This document shows positions 38,347 through 51,025 of a stretch of 64,000 bases of DNA, in pieces. The notes under the pieces were generated by a model. It saw only the letters and a list, made by a program, of their open reading frames with translations, had not been told where the DNA came from and did no database searches. Numbering within the stretch: the first letter of the stretch is position 1; every line of letters begins with the position of its first letter. The DNA is from Bombus terrestris (lineage: Eukaryota; Arthropoda; Insecta; Hymenoptera; Apidae). The stretch lies in contig NC_063281.1 of the NCBI RefSeq assembly GCF_910591885.1, positions 11,081,200-11,145,199 of the forward strand. The letters run 5' to 3'. The translations under genes and the position numbers were made by a program.

Positions 38347-38359
38347 CACGTGGCACGTG
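38347..38359. promoter_or_regulatory. tandem CACGTG E-boxes
   Basis: Two perfect CACGTG hexamers lie at 38347-38352 and 38354-38359, one base apart, followed by further ACGTACG-type words. CACGTG is bound by bHLH-PAS and Myc-type factors, including the juvenile hormone receptor Met with Taiman. Single copies occur by chance about once per 4 kb; the pairing is the reason to list it. Confidence 0.3.
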
Positions 38360-38997
38360 AACGTACGAACGTAATCGTACGTGAACGGCCGTCTCGCTTC
38401 GGAAATATCGCAGACGGCGCATGGTCGTGTGTGGAGATCGAAGTAAGAACGATTCTTCAGCAGCGGAAAGGGTCGAAAAAGGGTTTCTCGAACGAGGAAA
38501 ACCACGCGTGCCTTTGTTCTCCTGCGAAACGTTGATTTCCTCGGAAGTCAGAACACAAAACTTTTCGCATTTTTCCATCGTGGCAAAAGAGAACACGACA
38601 GCACCACAGTATAGATGTTGGAGCCAAAAGGCAATCTAAGAGGCGACGCGCATTCTCGATCCATTTGAACAAGATCGAGACCGTGAGAGAAACGAGGGCC
38701 ATTCACAGTATGCAAAAAGAAAAAAAAAAAGGAAAGAGAACGATTAAGCCGCCACGCCGCTCGCCAGGCTCACGCATTTATTACGTTTACTTCGAATTGC
38801 ATGCTTTAAGTGTCACCCAGAATGCTCAGTGTTTCCTTCTCGTCGTCTCCTATTATTTCTCTTCTCGTTTTTTTTTTACATTTTTTTAAATTTTATTTAA
38901 TTCCTCACGTCCGTCAAGTTTCACGCAGAAGGCGTGACCCTTAACGAAGCATACGTTATACGTACGTACATATCTGTCTAGAATGATTGGAGAGTGT

Positions 38998-39030
38998 TTA
39001 TATATATATATATATATATATATTTTTATA
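38998..39030. repeat. TA microsatellite
   Basis: A short uninterrupted (TA)n run followed by TTTTTATATATA. Confidence 0.9.
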
Positions 39031-39619
39031 TATACTTTAGATCGGACAAAAAGGACTGCCTACGCAACTTTTGTACAACCCGTTCTCTGTTTATCTACGT
39101 CACACACAACCTTCTCCCGTATTATTCCCTTCTTTTCTATCGCTCTGTACGAGCGTCTTTTGTGCGTATGCGTACGTGTGAATATGTGTGCACGATTGCG
39201 TGCGCGTGTACGTGTGTACGAATACGTTTCACGATCTCTCTTCCATCGAAATCCTCCGACCGACCTCATCAGTGAGGCTGTTCACAATTTCTTTTGCTTG
39301 AAGTTTAACGAGACGTAGCTCGAGAAATTGGATAAAAAGCTTTTTCCAGCCAAAGGCATTGAACGAAGGGGTTGGCCTCGCCTCCATTCGCGTTCGATGG
39401 CTAAAGGGCGAAGGAAGAAAAAAAAAAGGCAGATACGGTATTTGTATTATATAGCCATACGCGCATAGGTTGCATCGCGCACAACGCTTCACCAGTGACT
39501 CCGTCTGACCGGATCTCTTTTAATTAACGAGCACGCGGCCATTACAAATGAACCGCGCGCCTTCTTATATTAACGCTTAATTCGTTTCCGTGTCTGTGCT
39601 TCGTTTCGTTCTTCAAACC

Positions 39620-39668
39620 GTATAGTATAGTATAGTATAGTATAGTACAGTACAGTACAGTACAGTAT
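39620..39668. repeat. AGTAT / AGTAC pentanucleotide repeat
   Basis: Pentamers of AGTAT switch cleanly to AGTAC midway through the array. Confidence 0.95.
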
Positions 39669-39742
39669 ATACATTTTCTTTCTCCGTCCCTATTTTTTTC
39701 TTTTTCTCTTTCTAAATCTACCCCTCACTGGCTCGCCCGCTT

Positions 39743-39773
<31 letters not shown>

Positions 39774-39795
39774 CACCAGTCCGTTCGTTCGTTGC
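39743..39795. repeat. GTTC tetranucleotide repeat
   Basis: (GTTC)n with a short break at GTCCACCAGTCC, only 75 bases after the AGTAY array. Confidence 0.93.
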
Positions 39796-40474
39796 ATCTC
39801 TATCTTCTTATCTGAATTGCATACGCCGTAAATGCATAAAGTCACAAAGGAGACGGCCGGAATGCCAACAGGGCTGAAGAGACACGGAGTCATTCTACTT
39901 GTTTCTCTGTATGCGCGCGTACGTCTTAACCCTCGTTGAAGGCTTTAGTTTCGCGGTGGGTTCGTCAGCGGTTCGAAGAAAAAACTGCCATTGAAAGTTC
40001 TTACTTCGCTCCCCCGAAAGGCGACCAGCCATTTTGAAACGTCGTCGGAAGAGTTTCCACACCCCCAGAGCCACCCCCCTTTCTTTCGCTATATCGAATG
40101 TGCACTCCGGGTTCGTTTCACTTCGTTTTCCTTTCCGTCTTGTTTTTCCTTTTCGAATCTTGGTCCCGTTTAATCCCGCGACGTTTAAAATGAACGGCAT
40201 CGCGCGCACGATAGGGTGGGTCGAGGCCGGGACTTCCATAGAATGCCAACGAGGGTCACGAGGTACGCGGAAATACGAAGGATCGTGAAGGTGATCGCAT
40301 CGCAGAGACGTTGATGCGATTGTTGAAAAGTTGCGCGAATCATGTAAGGAGGCACGTTTTAAAAAATCTAAAAGAAACGTTGAATTCTGACAATCTTTTC
40401 CGTACAATGCGTCAGCTAGAACTGATCCGTGAATAATTTGTAAAAACGCGACAATAACGTGTAGAAAGAAAGAA

Positions 40475-40527
40475 TGAGTGAGAGAGAGAGAGAGAGACAG
40501 AGAGAAAGGGCGACCGAGAGAGCGAGC

Positions 40528-40561
<34 letters not shown>
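40475..40561. repeat. GA microsatellite
   Basis: An interrupted (GA)n tract about 450 bases before the start of the ZnD region. Confidence 0.95.
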
Positions 40562-41009
40562 CGGGGCCGAGATTTGAAAAGACACCATCGAAGAAAGGAC
40601 TTTTCCGAGATTTATCTTTCGGTATAACGATCGGATTCGTTTTTACGTGTTTTTTACATTTTCCATCCTCGTGAAAGAAACGAGCCCACCTAATACGCGC
40701 GATATCCATTTTCATCTGACAGCGTTCCACGTTTTACTTACCCGTTATTGAACTTACCGCGTCGTTTAGGAGAATACGAGCACGGGCGAACAGAGAACGA
40801 GCGAGGGAGAAAGAGAGATTGAAAATAACAAGGGACGAATTTAAGAAAGAAAGAAAGAGGAAAATGTTGGAGAGCAGGAAGAAAGAATGGGGAAAAAGAG
40901 GACGGTGATGAACAGAGAGAAAGAGTTTATCGCTTGCGTCATCCTTTGATATGAGATAGGGTTTAAGTGTGGGGGTTGCAGCTGCATGAGGTGCATTGTT
41001 GTGTTTCAG

Positions 41010-41272
41010 TGCTCACCTCTATGACGGGGCTGACCTTGAACTCTCTGAACACCCAGTCAGCGAAGAAGCTGTTCACCTGCCAGCTGTGCGGCAAGGTGCT
41101 ATGCAGCAAAGCATCCCTGAAACGCCACGTTGCCGACAAGCACGCCGAGCGACAGGAGGAGTACAGATGCGTCATCTGCGAGCGGGTATACTGCTCGCGT
41201 AACTCCCTGATGACCCACATATATACCTATCATAAGAGCAGACCCGGCGACATTGACATTAAGTTCTTTTGA
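41010..41272 (+). CDS. br: broad alternative terminal exon ZnD: C2H2 pair, Z1-like
   Basis: The acceptor GCATTGTTGTGTTTCAG ends at 41009. TG completes a valine junction codon, followed by LTSMTGLTLNSLNTQSAKK. Two fingers follow: CQLCGKVLCSKASLKRH with VADKH, and after AERQEEYR CVICERVYCSRNSLMTH with IYTYH. The end KSRPGDIDIKFF closes at TGA 41270-41272. It encodes 86 residues after the junction, for a protein of about 423. Its wording is nearly the same as the very conserved Z1 finger pair of fly and moth Broad as I remember it, so Z1 is the likely label. Z1 is the isoform linked in flies to late pupal functions. A large TAC microsatellite starts about 365 bases after the stop. Confidence 0.94.
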
Positions 41273-41636
41273 AGGTTTAGATAAGGTAGGGACACGTACC
41301 TCTCTCATACATCACATAGATCTCTCGCGGAAGTTTTCTCGCGTTTCTTACCAATCGATAACCTCTCCTATTTCTCCTATCTCTCTTATCACTTCCACAG
41401 AATCTATCAACCAGCCTTTGGATTCGACGGCGGTTTAACCTTACCACGTCGCCGTTGGAACGATCGCGCAGGTCACAATCGCGTAATCATCGGTTCGCTA
41501 TACGACCTCGGCTCCGCGTACAACAGTTCCGTTCCTTCTTCATCTCGCAGAAAATGCATGCCAGAGAAACCGGTCTCAACTCCCACGTGGACCGACCCTT
41601 ATTCTTCTTCTTCTTCTTATTCTTCTTCTGCTGCTG

Positions 41637-42001
<365 letters not shown>

Positions 42002-43508
42002 CTACCTCCTCTTCTTGCATTTCGAAGCTTTCGTCCCAACATCGTTCGTTCCCTCCGTCCTATTTATCCTGCAGAACTGCTTTTCTTTCTTCTCCTCCCG
42101 TCGTCCTTCATTCTCTTCGGTACCGTACGGTCGCCGATCGAATTCTTCCGGTATTCGCAGCTCCGTTATACCCCCTGTGTCGGTGACTCGGGATCGATGC
42201 GTCGAGTACTCGTCCTTCATTCGTAACGACGCTGGAGACACAAGAACCATGCCGATCGTCGGATCGAACAGTCAGAGACGATCGCTGAATTGACCGATCG
42301 TACGTTTAATGGGGTTACACTTCAATTACGAGTAGTAGGTCGAGTTTTTTAGTCTCACTGACCAAACGACCGATCAGCAGGATATAATTACGCTTCAGGT
42401 TATTCCCACTAACACCACCCACACCATACTCCTCCCGTTTCACTTATCTCTCTCTTTTTTTTTTTAATACGTTTTGTGGAAGTCAATTTGTTTATCTGTA
42501 CGTGGTCGTTCCCGCTTGCTTTTACATCTATATTCTCCTTTTTTGGGTTTAACAAGTTTTTTTCTTTTTTTCATGTGCCCTATTTATTTTCGTCGTGGCT
42601 CCTCAATGTTTGATGTTGTATATGCATGCTAATTCGTACCGCCGTTTAATGCTCGTTTTGCAGCTTCGATGCCTAACACGGAATGCCAGCTTTCAGCGCG
42701 GTGGATCGATCGTCGATGAATCGTCGAAAATCGAACTTTTTTTTTCCTCGAGAAGTCAAACGTTTCACGAAATCGTCCTTTCGCTCGTTTGCATCGCTGC
42801 ATGACGATAGTGCACACTCGCGTCATAGCTTCGTTAATCTCGACTAATCTGTTTTTTTTTCTTTTTCTAACAAAATTAATTTCATTCACCAGCCCGCGAG
42901 GAATTAGCGCGTATTGATTTTTTCATCATTAACCGACGGGCGTACGAGCATGACTGCGCAGCCCTTTGCACGCACAAACATTTTCATTAGAGAGGAAACG
43001 CGTGCGTTATCGCGGGAAGGTAATTCGTAGCTTGTTTCACGCAGTTTTATTGCACGACTACCAGCACTTCTGAAGCGTCGGATTAATTATCGTCTTTTTA
43101 TCTTTTATTTCTCTTGCGATCTAATTTCATTGGCGGGAAACTAACAGAAAATGGAATTGAAACTAACCTGAATGGTAGATTCCGTAAACACAACGCGTCT
43201 GGCATGGTGGTTTTGGTCCTCTTCGTCTCAAATTCACTCGACTAATTGCAACACGGTCAATTAACGATGGTTCCAATCGCATGGATCGCTTACAGTTCCA
43301 TCCGATATACTCCGGTATACTCCGACATATCGATCGGCGAAGCACCAAATTGCCTCGAGAGGGAGAAAGAAAGAGTTAACCTGTGCTAATCCTTAATTGA
43401 TCCCGAGACAGCTGCTAGGGTTGAATTAAAACCGAGCCGAGGTCGTCTCGAGAATGAAAGGAAACAACTTTAATTGAGAATTGCATCGAACGTTCGAGGT
43501 TCCAGCTA

Positions 43509-43964
43509 ATTACGAATACACCGTCGTAGACGGTCGTCCTAACGTCGAAATTCCTGGCTGATTTAACGTACGATCCTCTTCGATTCGCGAGAACCTTCTC
43601 TCCTCTCGATTTCCCTTGGACGTTCGACGAAGATTAAATCCTAAGTGACTGAGTTGTAATTCGTATCATCGTGAGAGAACAGTGTCGTGATTTTCGTATC
43701 CGCAACTCTCTTTACTCGGATTTTTAAACATTAAAGTTACACCAATGATAAAACTGTTTTCGCACGATGATAAGGATTACGAATACATCGTTACAGACGG
43801 CAATTTTATCGTCGAAATCCCTGGCTAATTTAATGTACGATCTTCCTCGATTCGTGAGAACCTTCTCCTCTTGCTTTCCCTCGGACGTTCGAGGAAGATT
43901 AAATCCTAAGGGATCAACTTGTATTTTGCACCGTCGTACGAGAACAGCATCGGGATTCGAGTAT
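43509..43964. repeat. diverged direct duplication, units about 190 bp
   Basis: Unit 1 (43509-43701) and unit 2 (43776-43964) align along their length at an offset of about 265-267 bases, about 80% identical by eye in the first 86 bases. Shared landmarks are ATTACGAATACA at the start, GTCGAAAT and CTGGCT, CTTCGATTCG or CCTCGATTCG, GAAGATTAAATCCTAAG and GAGAACAG near the end. Confidence 0.75.
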
Positions 43965-44096
43965 GTTTAGAAACTCGAGAATTAAAGAAACTGTTACAGT
44001 AAGAGGGCAGCTCCACTTTCCAGTAATTTAGAGAAATCAACGAGAATCAAGCGAAAATCAATAAAAATCTATCCACATTTTTGGAACAGTTTGCAA

Positions 44097-44351
44097 CTAT
44101 AAATTTACAGTCGACTAATATTCGTAGTAAAATAAACTTTCGCACTTTCGAATGTTAATTAATTTAGTAATCTGCCTGGTAATAAATCCTCTGGGTACAA
44201 TACGAACAAGGTTTGTATCGCGTGCTATAAATTCATAGTCAATTAATATTCGTAGCAATAAACTTTTGCGCTTTTCAATATAAAGCTTTCGAACACTCGT
44301 TTATCTATTAATCTGACGGCAGAAAAATCCTTTGGGTACCGTACGGACAAG
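44097..44351. repeat. second diverged direct duplication, units about 115-127 bp
   Basis: Copy A (44097-44211) and copy B (44225-44351) share CTATAAATT, TAATATTCGTAG, an AATAAACTTT block, ATTAATTTAGTAATCTG or CTATTAATCTG, and the end TGGGTAC plus ACAAG. A small insertion lies in copy B. The pair ends about 240 bases before the ZnE acceptor. Confidence 0.7.
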
Positions 44352-44594
44352 ATTAAAAGCACAATTTACTGAAACATTGAATATTTTTTCCCTCGGTATA
44401 TAATTGTACTACGCTTGTCTTCAAATAAATTCAATTTATACATTGGAGCTGTCTCTTCGCTGTTTCGCAATCTTTTCAACTGCGATAATTCAGATTTTCA
44501 AACCTACCTACGTTGGTTTGATTCCGTTCTCGTACGATGGTGAAGAACGACCATCAAATAAAAATATTTCTGACGAGCGATGGACGATTTTCAG

Positions 44595-44950
44595 GTACGG
44601 GCAACGGGATGCATCCAGCACCGTCGACGCCTCCCTCTGCCATGTACCGGATGCCACCGCCAACGGCGGGTGGCATAAACGAGCCTCAGGAATGCCCGTA
44701 CTGCCGTCGCAACTTCTCATGCTACTACTCCCTGAAGCGTCATTTCCAGGATAAGCACGAGCAATCGGACACCCTCTACGTTTGCGAGTTCTGCAACCGT
44801 AGGTATCGCACGAAGAACTCACTCACGACGCACAAGAGCCTGCAGCATCGTGGTTCCAGCGGTATGCTCAAGAGGCTGCTCAGGAACTCGACGATTAAGA
44901 ACGTTCTAGGCAGCATGCAACAGGCTCAGATGCAGCAGCAGCCGCAATGA
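44595..44950 (+). CDS. br: broad alternative terminal exon ZnE: C2H2 pair, most distal
   Basis: The acceptor GACGATTTTCAG ends at 44594. GT completes the junction glycine codon, then TGNGMHPAPSTPPSAMYR leads into a proline-rich stretch. Two fingers follow: CPYCRRNFSCYYSLKRH with FQDKH, and after EQSDTLYV CEFCNRRYRTKNSLTTH with KSLQH. The C-terminal HRGSSGMLKRLLRNSTIKNV segment is a conserved basic extension I recall from Broad isoforms, ending in a Q/M-rich stretch and TGA at 44948-44950. It encodes 117 residues after the junction, for a protein of about 454. It may be the Z2 or Z3 type; the number is not assigned. It is the last zinc-finger exon seen in the window. Confidence 0.93.
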
Positions 44951-46331
44951 AAATGTCGGAACCGTCTTACAGTCTCCCCGTCCCGGACTCTCTGCATCGT
45001 CATACTCATCATTATCGTCAAGGTTCTCGTCTTCATGCGATTTTTCGTCGCTCATCGTCACCCATGCGCGATCGGTCACCGATCTTTGCGGACCAAGACA
45101 CGCTGCGACGCATCTGGATGCATCAGGGAGCAACGAAACGCGCGTTTCCTGCTTACCGAGCTGATACACGTTCGAAAACAGAGGTCGAGTAAATCGAAGA
45201 ACGAGTTCGAAGGTACGAAGCGCGTGGATCGTGGACGAAAGAAAAGGCTCACCTCGAATACCACTAATTGGACGATCGTCGAAAGGATCGGCTTCTCTTT
45301 GCCGGTTTCCCCCCATGCTCTTCCATCGGGGAGTTGCGCGATCGGCGCCCTCCTCCACGTTCCGTATTTCGTCGTTTTGTAGTTCTCCTCGAGTCAAGAC
45401 TGCGATTAATCCAAAGAAGAAAGAAGAGAATCGACTGAGACGTAGTTTCGAGAAAATTTTCGGCTGGTTGAAGGTTGTCGTTGCGCGCGAGCTGAGAATA
45501 CATTCCATTGCGTCGGATTCTAGCCACGCCGAGGCTTGGACCGATTTTAACGAGATCTCGAATGCGACTAACGCTTTGAAACGTTCTATCAAGGGACTGG
45601 CCGTCAAGGGTCGTGACACCGGACAACGTTCCCACAGGCAAATATCAATTCTGGAAAAAACGAGAACGTAGAAGTCGGTTCGGCGACGAGCAAGTAGAAC
45701 AGACCGGAATAGTCAGACGTAGAGTGGAATGGTAGACATCTGTTTTTGAAGCGCGGTATTGCCTGTTCGGTGCGTTCGTTTGGTCGAGTCCCTAACAGTC
45801 CCACGAATCATGTCAATTTTCAAATATCAGCTTGTCAGCGGTTACCGTGCTAGACAAGATCTGTTCGGTCGTTTTGAAGGTGGGAGGGTTTCGAAAAGGC
45901 GATCTCGAATCGCGCGGCAGGGAAGCACGGAGAATGCAAGAGCAGCGAAGAACGGAGATGGTGATTGAGCGAAGAATATGGTGAAGAAATGCGTGAATAG
46001 AGAGTGCGTGGATTATGCTTGTACGTCTCTGTCGCTAGTTTAGGCTCGCGCATATAAACGAGCAAGAGTTTCGTTGTTGGCGTGAAGGTTTACGAGTGTT
46101 TGGGAATCGTAGATCGAGGATCTTAGGCCTAAGTGAAAATCAATTAAAAAGTCTACAAATATGTGCTCAAATTTCGGAAATCGGGAAAGAGAAGTAAACG
46201 CCGCGAATTGAAAGAAAAGCGACAAGAAACGGTCAGTTTGTGGTCGTGGGTGGGGATGGAAAGAGTTTGGGGTTGCCAGGAAAAGGGCGGAAGGAATATA
46301 GCGAATTAACGAAGTAAGCCGAGCGGAGCAG

Positions 46332-46337
46332 AATAAA
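46332..46337 (+). terminator. br: candidate poly(A) signal for the ZnE isoform
   Basis: This is the first AATAAA I see after the ZnE stop, about 1.4 kb downstream. Several later copies lie in A-rich sequence, so the true end is uncertain. Confidence 0.3.
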
Positions 46338-47700
46338 AAGGATTGGATAAAGAGAGGAAAGTTTCGCGTGGAGACGAAGGAATAGATGAGGGCGAGAGGA
46401 AGGGAGGGAGGGTGGAACGAAGGGAGGGATGGAGGAGAGTCGTTAGAAAAGTGCAAGTAGAAGTTAGATATGGGCTCTTAAACGTGTACAGGTCCGTCGT
46501 GCGCGCAAATTACAGACTATATTTTTAACTCTTTAAAAGTAATATTTTGAACTGTACATATATTATATTCGTACGATATTGATAACGATGATATTCTCTT
46601 GTTCAGGTTTTATAAGAATGGGGAACGAATGGGAAGAAATGAAAAACGGAGTTAGTTCGACGTAGATAGAACCACACGGCGGGCAGGGCAGTGCAGGCTC
46701 TCGCGTCTTCTCCAATTTCGTTTCGTTCGCGTTTCACGCGTTCTAATTAGCGAATGTGCAATATTACGAGTAAGGGGGTAAATTTTATGGGATACGGTTC
46801 TGGCTCGTCTTGGAAAACGACGCAACGTGCATTCCGGCGCTCTCCATTCAAGGCGACCAACTTCTTTCCGTCTCGATCTTTTTCGTTTTTTCTCTTCGTT
46901 TGGTCGTGCCGTTCGAACGAGAAAGGAATCTAGAAAAAGACAGAGGGGATCTAATTAGGCCAAAGAAAAGACACACGGGGTGGGATGGGGGTGGAAACGA
47001 TGAAAAGCAGTGTGGCGTACGAGAAACGATTTGTGCGAGATTGTCGAACACTGCCCTGTTCTTTTAAATCTTCGACACGCATCCATGCTATGTTAAAAAA
47101 TAAAATAACAAACGAACGTACAAGCAAAAAAAATGAAACCCTAAAAAAAGTTGTTCGTGCAAAGTATTCAGGTTTTAGAACTCAGTGTAAAAAGAAGAAG
47201 GAAAAAAAAAGAGAAAACATGACGTTTTATCATGTAAGATGGTTACAAAGGGAGAAACAAAAAACAAACAAAAGAAATGCCATTATAACTAACGAGCAAG
47301 TACAAATTATCGAAGGAAAATGATAAAACAAATTACGTCTACGTCTAATTCTTAGGTTCCGTAGTAATGGGGGAATAATGAAAAGAGGGAAATATTTAGC
47401 GAGACGCGAGGAATAGAGTAAATTGCACGCGTCTTTTCGGGTTTTAGTGACGGTAGCGCGCAAGGAAAAAAGAAGAAGCAAAAAAGAAACGAACGAATAG
47501 AAAAGAGAAAGGTGGAAATTAAAGGACGAGAGAACAAGTTTTCCAAACATATCTTCGAAACGAGAAGTATACCGTGAATGAGAAATACGATTTTAGATTT
47601 AGGTGTCTTCCGAAGATGGAAGTTTTTAAAATAATTACGTATACATTTGTAGAGTTTAAAAAGGGGAGAGGTTTTTCGGCGGCCGGGCAAAGCATAATGT

Positions 47701-47763
47701 GGAGAGAGAGAGAGAGAGAGAGAGAAAGAAAGAAAGAGAGTGAGAGAGAGAGAGAGAGAGAGT
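47701..47763. repeat. GA microsatellite
   Basis: (GA)n interrupted by AAAGAAAG, in the A/G-rich 3' flank. Confidence 0.95.
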
Positions 47764-48350
47764 GAAAGAAAAATAAAGAAGAAGATGAAACGTTCCTTTC
47801 GCGCAAAAGGAGGCGGGATTTACAATGGACGTCTTTGCTTTCCTAAAATTTCGTTTCGACTCGGGAAAAGCTTAAAGATAATTCGTTAGTGAAAATTATC
47901 CTAGTCATTTTGGAAACTTTTTATAATTCTGTGATATATCGAACGCGAAGTATCAAGATGTATTTGGCGCTACAAAATAAAAAGGGGAACAAAGAATTGG
48001 GAGGGTTAAAAAAAAAAGAGAAAAAAAAACACGGGGAGGGAGGAAAAAACTATTACGTTCCACATTATGATTGCCGGCGTGTGTGCAAATTGCATATATA
48101 TTACATAATTGGTTAATTGATATTGGGAAATTCTGTGATGTCCTTCAGTTGGGTATACTAGATCGAGAAATATTAGAGATATATGAAGAAAACAAAAAGT
48201 ATACGGAATTAGGTCGATGTTCGGTGTTGTGTAAGTTAATATTTGTAAAGGAAAAAAGGAGAAAAGCCGAGACTTTTAATACCGAGAAGATTAAAATCAG
48301 ATGCTGCCGGGACTCTCGCGATTGTTCAAACGACCGCTGATCCGCTTGGA

Positions 48351-48389
48351 AATAAAAAAAAAAAAAAAAAAAAAAAAAAGAAAAAAAAA
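48351..48389. repeat. poly-A run
   Basis: About 40 bases of A with two G interruptions, in the 3' flank. Comparable A or T runs lie at 33520, 36057, 36605, 53815 and 18530. Confidence 0.9.
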
Positions 48390-51003
48390 GGGAATTCGTC
48401 TGAGGGAAACGGGGGAAGAACTGATAGCGCATCGTTGGAAAATTTTCTGGGAAAACCCGTCTGTAGAAAAAAGTGTCGGGCTTATTGGCTCGGAATTAAG
48501 AATCGGTACGATACCAAAGTGGATTTGACTGTTAGTGCGATTATTTTAATTGTTTCTTTTTGTTTTCTGTTTTTAAGCGAGACCAAAGGCTTTTAATCGG
48601 GTTTCCTGACGATGCCGCGCGAAATATACCGCGTTCCCTGTGATCAGCTGTCGTCGAGAAATCGAGGGAAACGCAGTGTCTGGGTATTTAACATATCTCT
48701 TCAGGGTACTCGACCCACTGTACGCTGACACGGTGTTGAATCGAAAATCTTAAAAATAGAAAAAAAAATTACAAAAAAAAGAAGGAGAAGAAGAAGAAGA
48801 AGTAATAAGTATATCATACACACACACAAAATCTATTCCAATGTGCCAACGTCTTCGAACTAAAGAAAAAAAGAAAAAAAAAAATACAAGGAACTTTAGG
48901 TCTTCTACTATTTACACGAGAATCGAGAAAAGGATAGTAGTTAGCCGCGCGTCGCATCTTCTTATCGAGAAACGAATATTACCAACATTATTACTACCAC
49001 TAATCGTTTTTAGGATTTAAAGCGAATATTATACAAGATACTATCGAAAAACTTTTTCAAACTTTAATGCATGGATTTTCGTCTCGTATGCTATTTAAGG
49101 GAAGAAACGTAAGGAGTTCTAAATGGAGAAAAAGAAAAGAGCGGAAGAGTGGGAGAAGAAGACGGTGAAACAGAAAATGAGAGAATGGGTGTGAAAGAAG
49201 GAACGAAAGGGTGGGAGAGAAAGAGCGGGTGTGAGAGGTAAGAAAGAAAATATTTTAAACTATCTATTTTTATTTGCATTCTAATATCTCGTGCGTGTAA
49301 ATATTATATATCGATAAGCAACGTGTACCTCTGATGTGAATTGCAGAGGAAAAGGATATTGTAAATGGTACCGGCATAGGCATTATATCATATTGGCAAT
49401 GGACTGCGATCGTATGAACTGAACGTTGGAAAGGCTTTGCGTCCCTGCGCGGACGATATGTGGTTATTGTTGTCTCAAGAGAAAAAACGCTGTTTGTATC
49501 ATGCACTTCCTTTTTTTCTTGTCGACCGTGAATCGCAATCGACGAAACAAACACAACCGACTTGTCTTCTGCAGAATTTTTATACTGTGTGAACCCTGAC
49601 TACCGAATAACCGGATTTATTGTGAAGGAAAACTCGTGGAATTTGCACGTGGCGAGTACAAATCATTGTAGTTACGAATCGTTTTACGATTCGTGGCCAC
49701 GCCAAGTTCGACGAATTTTTCGCAACAACCATACGTAGATTCTAGCTTCCGTTTGAACCGTTAGATCCGTTGAACTTCATACGCAAACGTTAGTAGAGGT
49801 TTTTTATGTTAGTTGTCACTCTTTTTCTTTTTCGTTTAATCAACGAGTTGTATCGCATCTGAGCCAGCAGCTCAAGTGCTCAAGTTAATTTCCTGGCGCT
49901 GTGACGAAATACTTTGATACGAGAATTTACTTTCGAGAAGGCTGATTTTTATAATTTTTAAACGCGGACGTTTTAAATTAAGGAGTGAAATTTATTTTTA
50001 CTAATTTCCAGACTTTTTTTTTGTAATCCCTACCGTTTAGGGAGAAATCGACTGATTAGGCTGTTTTTTTTTTTTCGATTGGTTTAAACTTTTTCTTGAT
50101 CATGTGATATTGTCTTACCAAAGAGCATCGGGAAATTGTGAAAACTTCTCGGACTTTCGATCGATAGCCACCTCGAGGATGTACAATCCGAAGATACGAT
50201 GAAACTTTATCGATTTCCGATCGATGTTTTTCCTGTCTTTTCGGACAGTCGCAAGATCGTTCTGTAAAGTATTTATACATTGGCGAGCTTGCGAAATTCT
50301 CCTCTTAAAAAAAGGAAACGATAGTTTCGAGGGTCTGTGATATCGCGTAAGTTCGAGAAAGCGTCGCGACTTATTATTATTCTTGGTACGAAAATTCTTC
50401 GGTTTCGGTTGAAAAAGAAACGAAATTTTTGTATGATTTTCAAAAGGGGGATCAAAAACAAAAAAAGTGGAACTACGAAGGGAAAAGAAACGAAAAGTAT
50501 AAAGAAACGCATCTTCGAATCGAAAATTTAAATAAATTGCTTAGGGATGTATGATTATGATGAATTGATAGAAAAAAAAAAAGAAGAAATGAGCGAAAAA
50601 AATAACGTCGAGCATAGGAGAAAGACTACTTAGATTTATTTTTACTATGTCTTCAAAAAGACTTTAAATATAATATTTATATTGTGCCATAATTAATATT
50701 AACAAAACCTTAAGTATAAATTAATTGTTACGAAAGTTTTTAAATTTATCGGAAGGGGAAAATTGCAAAAACATAAAAAAATGAATAAGATGATGAAAAG
50801 ATATCTCTACTGTCTATCGATAATTAACTGTACGATAGTTATTAAGAAAAGAAGTTACGTCATTTTTAAGTGAATACTGCATTTACAAGAGAAGCTAGGA
50901 TTAAAGATAACAACGGTTGATCACCTCCGCTCATCATGTAACACTAATACGATTCGTGTAGCGTGCGCCCTTTTTGTCATTCCTATCACGTGAAACACAC
51001 CGT

Positions 51004-51025
51004 AACACACACACACACACACACA
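51004..51025. repeat. CA microsatellite
   Basis: A short (AC)n run followed by an A-rich run. Confidence 0.9.

Larger units (their letters stand above)
31876..41009 (+). other. br: ZnC 3' UTR and 9.1-kb intron before ZnD
   Basis: This is the longest gap between tails. It contains a poly(A) signal at 32162, poly-A and poly-T runs, GA and TA microsatellites, AGTAY and GTTC repeats and a doubled CACGTG site at 38347. No coding exon was recognised on either strand. Confidence 0.65.

Noticed and set aside
39895..40407. 170-residue minus-strand open frame with a basic C-terminus
   Set aside because: Composition is not simple, but I recognise no family, see no splice or promoter signals, and similar lengths occur by chance in GC-richer parts of this window. 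A protein search would settle it.
44906..45619. 237-residue minus-strand open frame after ZnE
   Set aside because: It overlaps the end of the ZnE coding exon in antisense and has no recognisable motif. Its openness near the exon probably reflects codon composition of the plus strand.
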